Source: Gossypium raimondii (taxonomy: Eukaryota; Streptophyta; Magnoliopsida; Malvales; Malvaceae). From it: a stretch of 64,000 nucleotides of DNA. The notes beneath the pieces are model-generated. The model made no database searches, was not told the DNA's origin, and saw only the letters and a program-made list of their open reading frames with translations. The stretch covers positions 44,177,733 through 44,241,732 of the forward strand of contig NC_068571.1 in the NCBI RefSeq assembly GCF_025698545.1, given 5' to 3'. Positions 34,901-48,114 of this stretch are shown here, piece by piece; position 1 is the stretch's first letter, and the number at the start of each line of letters is the position of its first letter. A program made the position numbers and the translations under genes.

Positions 34901-35082
34901 CCAGCATGGTGTTGATTTTCGGAGTTATAATACCATGGGGGTATTGATAAAACTAGTGGTATGGATTTTATTGGTTGGTTTGGGTTTATGGGGGATATTG
35001 TTGGCCAGCATGCAATGGATCCTGGTTTAATTTTTTGGTCTACTTTATATTCCCTTTGGTGCTATGACCAACGGGGTTTGTA

Positions 35083-38010
35083 TGTAACACCCCTAACCCG
35101 TATCCGACGCCGAAGCAGGGTTACAGAGCATTACCAGACTTATAGATCACACAACCATACATATCATATTCATTTCTCATTCAAATCAAAAATCATTCAA
35201 ATTCATTCATATAGTCCCCAATACGAGCCCTCGAGGCCCTAAATAAAATTAGAAATAGTTTGGGACTAAATCGAGTACTCAAGAATTTTTTTTGAAAACA
35301 TGAAAAATTTTTAAAGGTACAGGAGGCACATGCCCATGTGTCCAGGCCGTGTGGGCATTCGAAATGAGGTCACACGCCCGTGACTTTGCTCGTGTCTTAG
35401 CCCGTGTCCAAACTAGTGAGCATACTGACTTGGGTCACACGGTCAGACCACACGCTCGTGTGCCAGGCTGTGTACCCTTCGAAATAGCCTCACACGCGCG
35501 TGTGCCAGGTTGTGTGCTAGGTCGTTTGAGAACTGGAGGGTATACTGACTTGTGCCACATGGCCAAGCCACACGCCCGTATTCTAGGCTGTGTAAAGCTA
35601 TTGACTTGTTTTCTATAAAAGTTACAGGGGACATACCGTGTCACCTAACCTTGTGTCACACACGGCTGAGACACACGCCCGTGTCTCTTCCAATGTAGAC
35701 AAAAATAGGCCATTTTCCAAGTCATATTTCTCACCCAAATTGGTACCAACCTACACACATCAATTTGCATATAACCATGGTATAATGGGCATTCAAACCA
35801 ACCAATATCAAGTTTATAACATGTAATATCAACACATACAACATGATGTTCATAGGCACTTTAATTAACCACATATACTCAAGCAACCTATGTATCTCAA
35901 CACATACCTAAATGGTCAAATACATACATGCATCATTGTGCCTAAAACATAACATATAAGTCACTTATCAATCTAATCCATTTGGTACCCAAAATACAAA
36001 TTCACAACCAAGGCATTCACATGGCAACCATACATCACATACAATAAGGCTATTTACATATTTACATAACAAAATATACCAAATTCAAGCCAAATCAAAT
36101 GGCTAAATACACAACAAAATATATATGCTTCCATTAGCCAAAAGACCTATACATGCTATTTAACCCAAAATATAAAGTCAAAAGTACCAAAATAACGTTT
36201 GATAGTGTGACACGATCTCCGACAACTTCCACTTTGAACGAGCTTCTAAAACACTATAAAATACGGAAAAATAAACAGAGTAAGCAATTAAGCTTAGTAA
36301 GTTCGTATAACATAGAATTAAACTTACCATTTAACCACAAATTTAGGTAAGTAACTCAAGCATAACACAATTCAATTTGGCCAAAGCCTACCACATAACC
36401 ATTAACCAAGTTAGCCATGTATTCATATAAAAACCGAGAATCATATATGAATTCAACAATTATTAAATTCCATGTACATGTAATACCTATACCGTGTATC
36501 CATATATCATACATAAACCATTTTCATGTAAATACATGTACTAATTCGTATTGAATTTGTATAATCTCGTAATAACACTATGCCCGTTGAACCACTTAGA
36601 ATATCGTTAGATATGCAGGTAGTACACACGAGGTGTACTGAACTATAATTCGTCAATTCTTGTACATGTATACTCATATGAGCAATAAACGGTAAGCTTC
36701 TCCAAGCTGAGTAACGATAAGATCATACGAGCTGAGTATCGGTAAGCTCAAAATAGCTCGGTAACCCTAATGACATGTCATTCGTATCCTACGAATTCCT
36801 AAGGTTCAAACGGGACTCGGTATTCTTCATATGTCATCAGTTATGTGCTCGATAATTATACATGATAATCAAACCATTCACATACATATATTTCAATTAA
36901 AGCATTTAAATACGCAATTTAATTACACAAACTTACCTCAAACTCGTATGGAAAAAAAACGATCGTTTAATCGATAACTTTGTCCTTTCCCTGATCTAAT
37001 TCCGTACATTGCTTTTCTTGATCTATATAATCAAATTTAACCAATTTAAACCTCACTCTATTCAATTCAATCCAAAAATTCATGTTATGGAAAAATTACT
37101 ATTTTGCCCCTATATTTTTGACTTTTTTACAATTTAGTCCCTAGGCTTGTAAAATGAAATTCATGCAATTTCATTCACATCTAAGCCTATAAAAATTTAA
37201 TACATGCTCATAGAAGCCAATAAATTTCACAAATTCACATATTTACCACACAATTTTCACATTTCTCAATTAACCCCTAATTAATAATTTCATCAAAACT
37301 CACTTAACAAAAGTTGTCTAATTAACAACAAGGATCCATTTTCTTCCATTAAACTTCAAGAACAACTAAAATTCTCTCATGTAAAAACCCTAAACTTTCA
37401 ACCATATTGCAAATTAGTTCCCTATTTAGCTAGATTAAGCTACAACTATCCTGAAAACATAAAAATCAACAAAAACGGGACATGAAACACTCACCATGCT
37501 CTAGCCGAAAGTTTGAAACTCAAAAATGGTGTCTTCCTTAGGAAATTTCGGTTGGGAGAAGAAAGAAGTGAAAAAGATGATAGCTTGGTCTTTATTTTAT
37601 TTATTTTATCATTAATTTACCTAATTACCATTTTACCCTTACCTAACTTTAAAAATTACTCAATTACCAAGCCATGTACATCCACTATCACCTTTAATGG
37701 TCTAATTTCTATATAAGGACCTCCACTTTAAAGTTCTATAGCTATTTAATACCTTTAGCTAATAGAACACAACTTTCACACTTTATGCGATTTAGTCCTT
37801 TTCATCAAATTGAGCATACAAACGGTAAAATTTATTAACAAAATTTTTATACCATAATACTATCATGTTGTAGATCACAAAATAATATTAAAATAACTTT
37901 TTTATACTATCATGTTGTAGATCACAAAATAATATTAAAATAATTTTTTTGACTTCAGATTTGTGGTCCCGAAACTACTGTTCTGATTTCACTAAAAACG
38001 GGTTGTTACA
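35083..38010. mobile_element. Solo LTR, TGTAACACCCC...GTTGTTACA, nested in the Gypsy element
   Basis: The 2928-bp segment begins TGTAACACCCCTAACCCG and ends GGGTTGTTACA. It is flanked by TTGTA at 35078-35082 and 38011-38015. No gag or pol frame lies inside. A tract of CACACGCCCGTG/GGCCGTGTGG words spans about 35330-35700. It interrupts the internal region of the 32939-38556 element, so it inserted later. Confidence 0.87.
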
Positions 38011-38101
38011 TTGTAACTTGATCATTAAAAGGATCAAATTGAATACTATAAAGACCATTGGTACCTGGATACGCCATGTCTATCCATGCTACCACACCAA
38101 T

Positions 38102-38556
38102 TGTTAACTAGTGAGGTGAACAAGGGGAAGAAGGTAAGGGTACGGTGAAGAAAGAAGAAAGAAGAAACAAAAGTTGGGAAGAAGTCTCAATTCTCTGAGG
38201 AGAGATGGGAGGCTTGGTGGGTTGTGTCAGCTTGTGAGCTATTTGCATGGCTTTTTTATAGTGATGGACAAATTTGGCTGCATGTCTTAAGATAGTTGAC
38301 GTAAAAATTTAATTTGATACACTTGGCAATGATGGTGATGTGATGTCCTAAGATGGGACATATTAGGGTGACTAACAATTAATTGCTCTAATTTTTCACG
38401 TTGTCCTCATCTAACCTTAGCGTTAGCAAAAATGTATGGTTCGCCAGATTGAAGTTTGCGGATTGACCATAGATGAGGAGGTGCATAGTTCGCTAGATTA
38501 AAATTCACGAACTAACCATTAGTAAGTTATAAGGTCTGCTATATGGAATATGTACA
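38102..38556 (-). repeat. 5' LTR of the 32939-38556 element
   Basis: 455 bp, direct repeat of 32939-33384 with many small differences, so the insertion is not recent. Confidence 0.88.
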
Positions 38557-38561
38557 ATATC

Positions 38562-39857
38562 AATTTTTAATATTAAAGTGAACAATGATTCCAGCATTTT
38601 GTTAAGTCATATACAATTTTGTAGCATTATTTTGCAGTAATTTTGAGACCGTACAATTATGTTGCACTTGCTTTGAGATGATAAAATCAATTAATAATTG
38701 TGTTAATTAAAAAATTTCCCAATCTTTGAGAATTGAAGTGGCTGACTGGCTAGCTGCTAGAAGGATAGGAAATCACATGCGCAATCCCATTAAACCCGGT
38801 TTACACATTCCCAAAGAGAACTTTAATTAAATTATGACATTCGAAAAAGTTACTTTACCATACTTGATATATATTAAAATCTTGTAAACGTGTTTATTTT
38901 TATAAAATTATCATTATTAAATAAAATATTTTTTATATTAAAAAGTATTTTTTTTTCACTTTTATTTAGAGAAAATAATTCTAAAAAAAAAAAAAATAAA
39001 TTTTAACATTTTATAATCACATTTCAACCCATTAAATTCTTTAAAATATTATCACTTTTTGTAAATTGTGTTTATTTACAAGATTAATTTATCACTGTCT
39101 TTTTTATTTAATTAGCATATTTGAAATAAGCGATCACCTACTGTCTATAATATATATATGTACTTTGCAAATATTTTCAAGACAGATTCATGCAAATGAA
39201 GATAATATATATTTATACATTTCCAAGAGTACCTGTCTTGCTAAATACATAAAATCTTTTGGAATCCTAATTAAATACCCAGAAATCTGCATTCAGATTC
39301 TTTTGTTTTTCCCATTTTACCAACGCCAATGATTGATCATTCCCTGTCTTCAGCACCATGGAATTATAAGATTAATATCTACAATAATTCTCAACCATCA
39401 AGTTGCACAAAAAAATTGAAGAATTTGCAGTTTTCACCAATGCATTTATTTCAATTTGAGATTCTATATTACAGATTTTGGGTTAAATTTTATCCAATTA
39501 TATGTTTCTTAAGATAAAAGAACACTAACTTTTTTTTGTTAACTTTTGCCCCCAATTTTGTATTATGGCCTGAAATCCATAAATATCAGGATAAGTAAAT
39601 CGATCAAACATGGAGACATGGGAATATATTACACTTTAATCTTCTTGTCTGATTCATGAGATTTCTTACATGTATGTATTTATATTTATATTTATATTTA
39701 TTTATATATATATATATAATATTATAAGGATTTGTCTAGCCAGCATTGTCAATTAATTTTCCACAAATAAAATATATGTTTAAGAGGAAATTAACATGTT
39801 TATGTTCTAAATGAAATTTATTAATGCTGCTAAAGTAATTTCAGGAGGATTGAAATC
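38562..39857. other. AT-rich intergenic spacer
   Basis: No gene recognised. It includes a TATTTATATTTA/TATATA low-complexity run at about 39675-39722. Confidence 0.6.
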
Positions 39858-40163
39858 AGATTGTATTTTATCTTTTTACTCATAAATGAGTAAATTAATT
39901 TCATACATTAGATTAAGCGATAAACTAATCTTTTCAGTTAAAAATTCCATCCATTTCTACTATTAAAATAGATGTGGTTGACAAAATAATCAGACGATTA
40001 CCTATGGCATGTTATATGTACCTTATACTAATGTACAAAGACTAATTTTAACAATAAAAATAGATAAAATTTTAACAAAAAGACTAATTTATTATTTAAT
40101 CTAATATACAAAAATTAATTTATTTATTTTTTAATAGAGAAAATAAAATACAATTTGTGAATT
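39858..40163. repeat. Degenerate R1 MITE copy
   Basis: Words ATTGTATTTTATCTTTTTACTC, TACATTAGATTAAGCG and AAAATACAATTTG match R1 order, but the terminal inverted repeats are eroded. Confidence 0.55.
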
Positions 40164-42300
40164 TTAGCTTTATATATATAGAAAGTGAAATTTTATAATT
40201 TTGAAGCACTTGTTGGGATTTGAGAATTTAAACACAAGAAGATTGTCTCAAAAGAAGAAGAAGAAGAAGAAGATGCATCCAAGAAGCAGCAAATTCGTCA
40301 TCATCATTAATTGGCCATGTGATTTTAGCCAAAGGCAGGGTGGATACAATATATATCCTTCGAAATTTTGTATAAACATTGGGAGCATGCATGCAGCTTG
40401 ACCACGTGCAAGATAGAGTTTGCCTCTAATGGAATTTTAAAATAGTCAAGTTTTTCTAAATAAATTAATTATTAATCTTTTTTTTTTTTAAATCTCAAGG
40501 GTAAACATCAATTAACAAATTATAGTGTCATTTAACACAAACTGATGAATCATATTCAGATAATTCAAATTAAACATACAAAAAAAAAACATCCTCATCA
40601 AGAAATCAATGGACAAGTCCATAAGTTACCCCCATTCACAGACCTATCAACATATTAAAGTAGGAGTAAAGTCTATGAATTTTCTCAACATTTTAATCAT
40701 ACAATGATAAATTTAAAGATGGACTATTTAATTTAGTCCCAATAGCATAACAACCACTCTATATGAAAATACATTTAAAATCAATCTTTAGTTAGGTCAA
40801 GTGCTCCTATAATAGCACAGGCTTCCGTCAAGAGAGGATCAAAAGATGTATCACATTCAATCAGCTTGCACCATTATTAATCAAATTTTTTATACAAAAA
40901 CTTACTTCTACCCATAATTTCTCTTTATTCTTGAAAGACACGTTTAAGAGTGCTCATATCCATGTCCTTTTCATTGTTACAATAACAATAATACCAACTT
41001 AATCAAAATCATTATTAACCATGATTCGTGGAGTAAAAGACATTTTTTAAGATTTTATTTTAAGGTTAAGTTATGGAAAATTTATTTTTAATAATTAATA
41101 TTAATCAATAGGCTCAATAATCGACTTTGATTAATTGATATGGAGAGGGACAATTTCTTTGACAATTCCGGCTTAAGTTTTGATTGAACTGATCAGCTGA
41201 AGCTAAAATTTGGACATTCCATTTGGGCCATCGTCATGAAATTGGGCCGAAAAAGAGGTGGGTGGGGTCTTGTGATTAGACAAGTTTAGATGGTATTTAA
41301 AGCTTGAATTATCTTTACTTGAATGAAAAAATTTATGTATGGTAAGATTAAAGATGGCAATAGAAAAGAAATTTTGTCGGTCTCAATATAACATTAACCT
41401 TAAATCCAAACTTAATTAAATATTAATTCACTCGTCTTGAATTTACTAAACCCGATCTAACTCACAAATTTAAATTTTTATATTTTATTAAAGCAGAATA
41501 ATAATTATTAATTTGTTAGATTTTAATGATATTGTTAATTAATTTTAGACATAATTTTTAAGTCTATTTTGATAATTCTAAATATAAGCCTCTAAACTCA
41601 CTACTTTTAGAATTAGACCTCTTTTGGAGACGGATTTCCCCCCTCAAAGATAAGATGATGTGGAATTAGAACCTTTTTAATCTGGATTTTTACTTCTAAA
41701 CTTAACAAACCCATCACCCATAGAAAAGAATTGCAACATCAAAATTTCCAATGATTTTTAATATTGAAATTATGTTAAAACATTAATAGTAATTTCCATT
41801 TCGAATTCGATTTTGAATAATTATTAACCCAATTTTTTAGGGTTATATAAACAAAATGGGGAAAAATTTGCCGATTCATAAATGAAAACAAAAGGAAAGT
41901 ACATTTTCTATTCATTTGACAAAATGGAAAAGAAAATGAAAGTCGAAGTGAACCTTTAATTCTATTTTTAAAAAAGAATAATGAGATTATTAATGCATTA
42001 TCATTTATCCGTAAATAAGCAGTTGGGTATTTTAGCAAAAGCCATACATGTAGTTGAATAATTAATATTTTTTCTTAATAATAGTGCTACTTTGAATTAA
42101 ATTACTTGGATTTCAATTACATTTTGTGATGTTTACATTGCATTACTTCTTGATGTATTTGTTTTATTTATTTTTTGTTGTGGGAGGTTAAATTTATTTG
42201 GGCAGAGTTTATAAAGTGTCATCTGTAAATGATCGTCAAATCTCTTAACAGATTTAATATTAGGTCTGAGATGTTTGTATTTGATTTTATATTCGGATTT
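40164..42300. other. AT-rich intergenic spacer with an AAG microsatellite
   Basis: (AAG)n at about 40252-40274. Short frames at 40201-40401 and 41775-42038 are chance frames. No gene recognised. Confidence 0.55.
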
Positions 42301-43589
42301 TGTCTCTCAACATTACCAAGAGCTTGAGCAAGTTTGTTAGGCTATCGAGACCTACAAAAATAAAATCTACTTGAAAATATAAGGTTAGTAGAAAGCGACA
42401 AGTTGGGTTATATCCACAGAGATCGATAATAATTTTATTTCTTCAAGAAAAAATAATAAAAATTAATTGAAAGGGATTTATATTCAATTGAAAACTTTAA
42501 ATTAAATTAACTCTAAATTTAAATTGAAAACTTAAGTTAAATAAAGCAATAGTTAAAAGATTTAGGAAAATCGATCGAAAAATGCTTTAGCCAAAGGTAA
42601 ATCTTGTTTGAATTATGAATTCAATTATCGACACAAATATAACTTCAACGGCTTTAGTAAATTAGTTCTAGTTGCTGACTCAACATTAGGCAACCAATCT
42701 GTTCTTACCTGTTTGGTAACCAATAGGTAACTCGTTTGAAATTATTTCCCTAACTGATAAATAACCTCGCAACTCAATGCCCAAAATTTAACTTACCAAT
42801 AGTATTAGGAACTAGAAAGACCTAATTTTAACCAACAAACTCACCTCAACAGGGTTTATGTAAGCTAGATCATACATTCAGACCACATAATCGTAAACTA
42901 TAACATAAACAAGTTATGCAATTTGTCACTAGTATTAGAATGAATTAAACAATTACATATTTAATTATTCTAACTGGCATGAAAATCATTCTAAGCTATC
43001 AAATACTGATCAAATATTCAATAAACCTAAGCAGTTATAATTAAAACAGAAGATGCATGACTACTAAAGAGCAAAGAAGAATTAAAGTGCAAATAAGTCT
43101 CATGGCTTTATCAAATCAAACTTCAATAAAACTTTTCGACTAGAAAAGAGGAGTTTAGCAAGCTATAAAACCAAAAGCATGCAAAGTAAATAAAAATAGC
43201 TATTCGGTCTCTAAATAGCCAAAAGGCATAACTCCCTCTCAAATCAAAGTATTTATAATATTTTTAAACCTAAATTAGGTTACATAAACTTGATTTAGGT
43301 CATAAAACCCATAAAATACCAAAACACCCTTGGAACACGATCAAAATATGGAACTTCATGTCAAAACAAAGTGATTCTGCACTGGGGTGCTTTAGATATG
43401 GCACAAGGGCACCAACGAGGTACTCAACTTCTCATGTTGGGGTGCCGGCTTGGCATAGGGGTACCGAGTGGTTGTGCTAAGGCTCCAAATTCCTTGTTTT
43501 CGGCTACGCTTTGCCTTAGTTCTTTGTCTAATCTTTCGATGGTCTCAAAACCTAAGCCTCAAGCTTCTTTGCACCATAGGGTTTGTTTG
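42301..43589. repeat. Probable degenerate LTR-derived sequence
   Basis: Non-coding. The CGACAAGTTGGGTTATATCC/CACAGAGATCG stretch (about 42398-42427) and the GGGGTGC...GGGGTACCGAG segment (about 43384-43470) resemble LTR sequences of Gypsy-type elements, but no ends or duplications were found. Low certainty. Confidence 0.35.
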
Positions 43590-44669
43590 GTACAAATAAG
43601 ACTGTAAACTATGATATTTGATGTTCTATAACTGTTAAATACGACATTTGTATGCAATAATATCACGTCGCATGCTATATATGATTTGTAATATGATAAA
43701 TATACTCTGTAATAAGATAAAATTAACATGTTATCGGTAAGCACGATATGTATTTGTTATGAGAGCATATATGACATGTATATTCTAATATTTGTTAAAT
43801 TTTGTATGTGCATTGCGGTGGGATTTGTGTATATGGAGGAAGTGTGGGAAGTTATAAATCTGTCGTATCTAGTGGCTCAATCACACATATCTTTGTAATG
43901 GGCGATGAATCGCCTAATGATCTGACAGCTAAGCTACAAATATTTTGAAAAGTGTCATACCGACACTAAGCGATGTGTAGGGTTGGATGGGTATTTAATA
44001 CCCTATTTAGTGTGTTGGAATAGTCAGAAATGGTGTGTAGTGAATGGGGGTAGGATTGTAAATCTGTATTCGATATGTTCCGACATTGTTTCTGTTTTTG
44101 AGATATGTCTGAAATGATTTTTGTTGATTCTATAATATGTTACACACTGAGCTTCGAAGCTCATTCTTTCTTTATTTGTTTGATCCTTAGGTAACCCTCA
44201 AACCTAGGTAGGTCGTTGCAACGAGAGCTCGGTTAAACATCTTTTTTTTATATTTATGTTGTTTAAAATTGGTTATACTATTTTGATTTTGTTGGATTAT
44301 TTCAGACGTTTTGGGGACTGTTTAGTTTTGAACAATTATTTATTGTTTTTAACTATTCATCGTTTTTAAAGTCAAATTTCACTATCAGCAAAACTTGGGA
44401 TTTTAAAAATACGACTTGTGCTTTCTAAATTAAATTTATCTAAGTTTTCCACTACAATTAATTGCGTTTTGAAAATATAAGTTTAAACAATGGAAATTAA
44501 CGAATTAAATAAGAAAGATATTTTTACTAAAAATAAATCGGAATTGCTTTTATTACAATCTGACGTTGTTTCTTCAAGTCTAAATAATATTTTCTGATTT
44601 TATAGAGGGTATTATGATAACACCTCCAGATCTGATCATAACGTTTAGGTCGAGTTTAGGGTGTTATAC
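43590..44669 (+). repeat. Degenerate LTR relic related to the 26432-29220 solo LTR
   Basis: The segment GTTACACACTGAGCTTCGAAGCTCA...GGTAA...GAGAGCTCGG (44138-44232) parallels ATACACTGGGCTTTATAGCTCA...GGTAAG...GGGAGCTCGG in the solo LTR (28828-28920). The right end, GGGTGTTATA, resembles an LTR terminus. The left part is lost or too divergent. Confidence 0.5.
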
Positions 44670-44883
44670 TGTGTTCAATACCAAACTTATTAAGGAGTCC
44701 CTTAACCCTCAAAGAACAACAGTCGACAAACTTCTTTCTCATGCGAGTATTGTTTCTTTCGATGCTTTTAATAACTTGATATCACCTAATTTATCAATTG
44801 ATAACCATCCTTTAGTAAATATCTATATATAATGTGTATTCATTAAATATTATCGACCTCAAAATTAATCAATAGGACAAGCA

Positions 44884-45123
44884 TGTTAAATTCTATATTA
44901 AAGATAAAATCTTGAATACAAAGAAGAAAACAATACAACTCAAAATCTATCTTTCTAGGTGCTTTGTGCTGTACTATATATAGGAGCTTATGAAGTCGAT
45001 AATCGCATATAATCGCTAATGACTATTAACTACTAACAATGAGAACAAACTTTAATGATCTTACAACCGAAAGTAATCGACTTTAATGATGAAGTTAATG
45101 CTTAACTCAGTTATACTCTAACA
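44884..45123 (-). repeat. 3' LTR of the 44884-49787 Copia
   Basis: 240 bp, TGTTAAATTC...CTCTAACA. Its right-hand 130 bases differ from the partner LTR in a patterned way: TCG here where the partner has CTG, and TGA here where it has CAG (see findings). Confidence 0.95.
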
Positions 45124-45137
45124 TTCTCCTCATTTTA
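45124..45137 (-). other. Polypurine tract of the 44884-49787 Copia
   Basis: The minus strand reads AAAATGAGGAGAA directly before the 3' LTR. Confidence 0.85.
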
Positions 45138-46846
45138 TTTTTTTCTTGAACATTCGAGAGCCTCGTTGAGGGTGAAAACTCGAAGTAATTTACGAAGAGA
45201 CTCGAACTGCTTGGGTGTAATTGGTTTTGTAAGAACATCCGCAATTTGTCCCGATGATGGAACAAAGTTTACTTGCAAGTCTCCGGTGAGGATCTTCTCC
45301 CGAATAAAATGGTGGTCAATTTCTACATGTTTCATTCGTGCATGGTGGGTGGGGTTTGCAGCTATTGCAACTGTTGACGTATCATCGCACCAGACTACAG
45401 GTATCGTCTGTGCCAAACCAATCTCTCCAACTAATTGTTTAACCCACAGTGGCTCGGACACACAGTTGGCGAGACTTTTGTATTCTGCTTCAGAGAATGA
45501 TCTGGACACCTCACTTTGTTTCTTAGAACACCATGCAACAGGGTTTGGTCCAAGGTACACGACATAGCCAGTGGTGGACCGTCGATCTTCAACAGATGAA
45601 GCCCAGTCTGCATCTAAGTATCCAATGATCGCAACATTTCCTTTTGTGAAAAACAACCCATGATCACTGGTTCCAATAAGATATCGTAACACACGTTTGA
45701 CTGCCCTCCAGTGAGTCTCATTTGGGCAATTCATATACTGGCTCAGCTTCTTGACACAAAAGGACAGTTCTGGTCGAGTGATGCACAGATATTGGAGCAT
45801 CCCTACTACACTTCGATATAAGGGACCCTCAGAAAACACAGGACTGTCATCTGATATAGTTAGCTTTGGAGTACCTACCATAGGTGTAGGAACAGTTGCA
45901 GCTCCTATCATACTAGTTTTGGTAAGGATTTCTAACATGTATTTTTTCTGATTGAACAGCATCCCATTCGGCACACGTTTGACTTCAATACCTAAGAAAA
46001 ATTCAACTGTCTCATGTCCTTTAGCGCAAAACGACTATGAAGCTGTCGAACTATACTGTACATTTCTTTATCCAAACTACCCGTAATCACAATATCATCT
46101 ACATACACGATAAGAAGTATCACACTTCCTGATGAGGAGCGAATAAACAAAGAAGTATCAGCCTTGGAAGTTTTAAAGTCAAGATGAGTAACTAAATATT
46201 GTTTAAGTGTATGAAACCATGCTCTGGGAGCTTGACGCAAGCCATAAAGGGCCTTGTTTAGCTTGCATACAAGCTGCTGTCCATTTTCACCGGATATCTC
46301 AAAGCCAGGTGGCTGCTCCATATAGATCTCTTCTGTCAAGTCACCGTTAAGAAAGGCATTATTGACGTCTACCTGCCTTAACGTCCATCTTCTCATAACT
46401 GCAACAGCAAGAATGACTCGGATGGTTGCGGCAGGGACCACTGGGCTAAACGTGTCACAAAAATCAACTCCAGCATTCTGGGAGAAGCCTTTAGCCACTA
46501 ACCGAGCTTTATACCTGTCTACAGTCCCATCAACCTTTTTTTCTACCTTGAACAACCATTTGCAACCCACGGCACGACGATTATCAGGAAGGGGGCACAA
46601 AGTCCAGGTATAATTGTTATGAAGTGCCTGGAGCTCGTTGTGGACTGTGACCTGCCAATGTTCACTTTTTATTGCTTCATGGATGTCCACAGGTATATCA
46701 CTTGATGAACAGACTGTTGTGGTTAAGTAAGCCTTAGGTTTAAATATACCTGCTTTACTACGTATGACCATGGTATGAGTATTGGGTTGAGTGATGGCAT
46801 GAGTATTAGTTGAGGGATGGATTGAACAGCAACAGGTGAATGACAC
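45135..46846 (-). pseudogene. Copia reverse transcriptase and RNase H (one frameshift)
   Basis: The frame 45992-46846 holds the RT start (ARLVAKGFSQNAGVDFCDTF), GLRQAPRAWF and an intact YVDD active site (about 46095-46106). A frameshift near 45980 separates it from 45135-45974, which continues with VVGMLQYLCITRPELSF, the DADWA RNase H motif, SEAEYKSLA and ADVLTKP. A further frameshift near 46790-46846 separates it from integrase. Apart from these breaks, domain order and length look normal for Copia. Confidence 0.92.
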
Positions 46847-48114
46847 CTAGACGATGAACCTTGTAAGGGAGCACCAGGTGGACAAGAGACAGATGGAAGG
46901 GGTGTAGACTCTAGAGAACAATATGATGGGTTAGGTAGAGTAGGAGATGTAGAGGTAGAAACAATATGAGTGGTATGAGCTGTGGTTGATGGGACACGTG
47001 AAAAAAAACGTGGGAGTATGACTAACAACTTGGAGCTAGGTTTTGATGAGTCTGTGGTGGTGGGGTTAGGCTTGTGAAGTGTGTTTTTAAAAGGGAATAT
47101 GGACTCACAAAAAGACACATGTCTAGAAACATATACTTTGCCATTAGCATCTTGACACCTAAACCCCTTATGGAGAGGAGAATAACCTAAGAATGTGCAG
47201 GAACTGGAACGAAATTGTAGTTTATGATTGTTGTATGGCCGAAGATTTGGAAAGCATAAACACCCAAAAACTCGAAGGAAGGAATAGTCTGGCAGAACCT
47301 GAAACAACTTTTCATAAGGTGACACATTACCTAGAGGTGAGGAAGGTAGTCTGTTTATCAAGTATACAGAACTGGTAAAAGCATCATTCCAGTAGGATAA
47401 TGGCATAGCAGTATGGGCTAACATGGACAAACCAACTTCAACAATCTGTCTATGTTTTCTTTCAACTAACCCGTTTTGCTCAGAGCTGTAAGGACATAAG
47501 ACTCTCTGCTGAATGCCTTGTTGAGCCAGATAATTCCTTAAGGCTTGAAATTCACCGCCTCTATCGGTTTGTAAAGCAAGTAGTTTGCAACCAAGAGACC
47601 GTTCTGCTTGTTTATGAAAGAGCGGGAACACATTCAGCACTTCAGATTTTGTCTTTAAAAAATAAACCCATGTGTACCTAGTACATGCATCAGTAAACGC
47701 TACATAGTAACGAAAACCATTAGAAAGAATCGGGGCAGGACCCCAAACATCTGCGCTTATCAACTGTAATGGTTTAGAATACACAGAAGTAGCCTTAGAG
47801 AATGGCAGCTTGCATTCTTTGCCTAAGTGACAAGCAATACACGAAACAGAATCAGTAGCTGAGCCAAAGTCTATATTACATCGTTGTAATGCCTTCTTAA
47901 GCGTACCAGTACATGGATGACCGAGCCTAGAATGCCATAGGCTGAGGGGAAGGAGTTTAACACTAGCACAACAGTGAATCTTAGTAGATACATCAATTGA
48001 ATGAGACGAGCCAGGTAAGTCTAGCTTGTACAGCCCACCATGCACAGACCCTCGGAGAAGAACCTCATTAGTTAGAAGATCTCGAACACGACACTGTGTA
48101 GGCAAAAAACTCAA
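46723..48114 (-). pseudogene. Copia GAG-pre-integrase and integrase (frameshifts at both ends)
   Basis: The open frame spans 463 residues. It has an H-H-C-C zinc site (LWHSRLGHP...SCIACHLG) and an integrase core with Asp in SADVWGP, Asp in LQTDRGGEF and Glu in SEQNGLVERKH. The GKVYVSRHVSF C-terminal region and a Pro/Ser/Thr-rich linker follow. Integrase inserts the cDNA into the genome. The start at 48114 is not a real start codon but the point where the frame changes from the protease part. Confidence 0.92.

Larger units (their letters stand above)
32939..38556 (-). mobile_element. Internally deleted Gypsy-type LTR retrotransposon, split by a solo LTR
   Basis: Direct LTRs at 32939-33384 and 38102-38556 (TGTTAACTAG...) are flanked by ATATC at 32934-32938 and 38557-38561. 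On the minus strand a purine-rich GGGGGTGCAAT precedes the left (3') LTR. Internal DNA contains only gag-like remnants. Without the nested solo LTR (35083-38010) the element is under 2.7 kb, so pol is missing and it is non-autonomous. Confidence 0.88.

Noticed and set aside
45166..45567. Plus-strand open frame inside the Copia RNase H region
   Set aside because: Shadow of the minus-strand pol frame, which has clear domain content.
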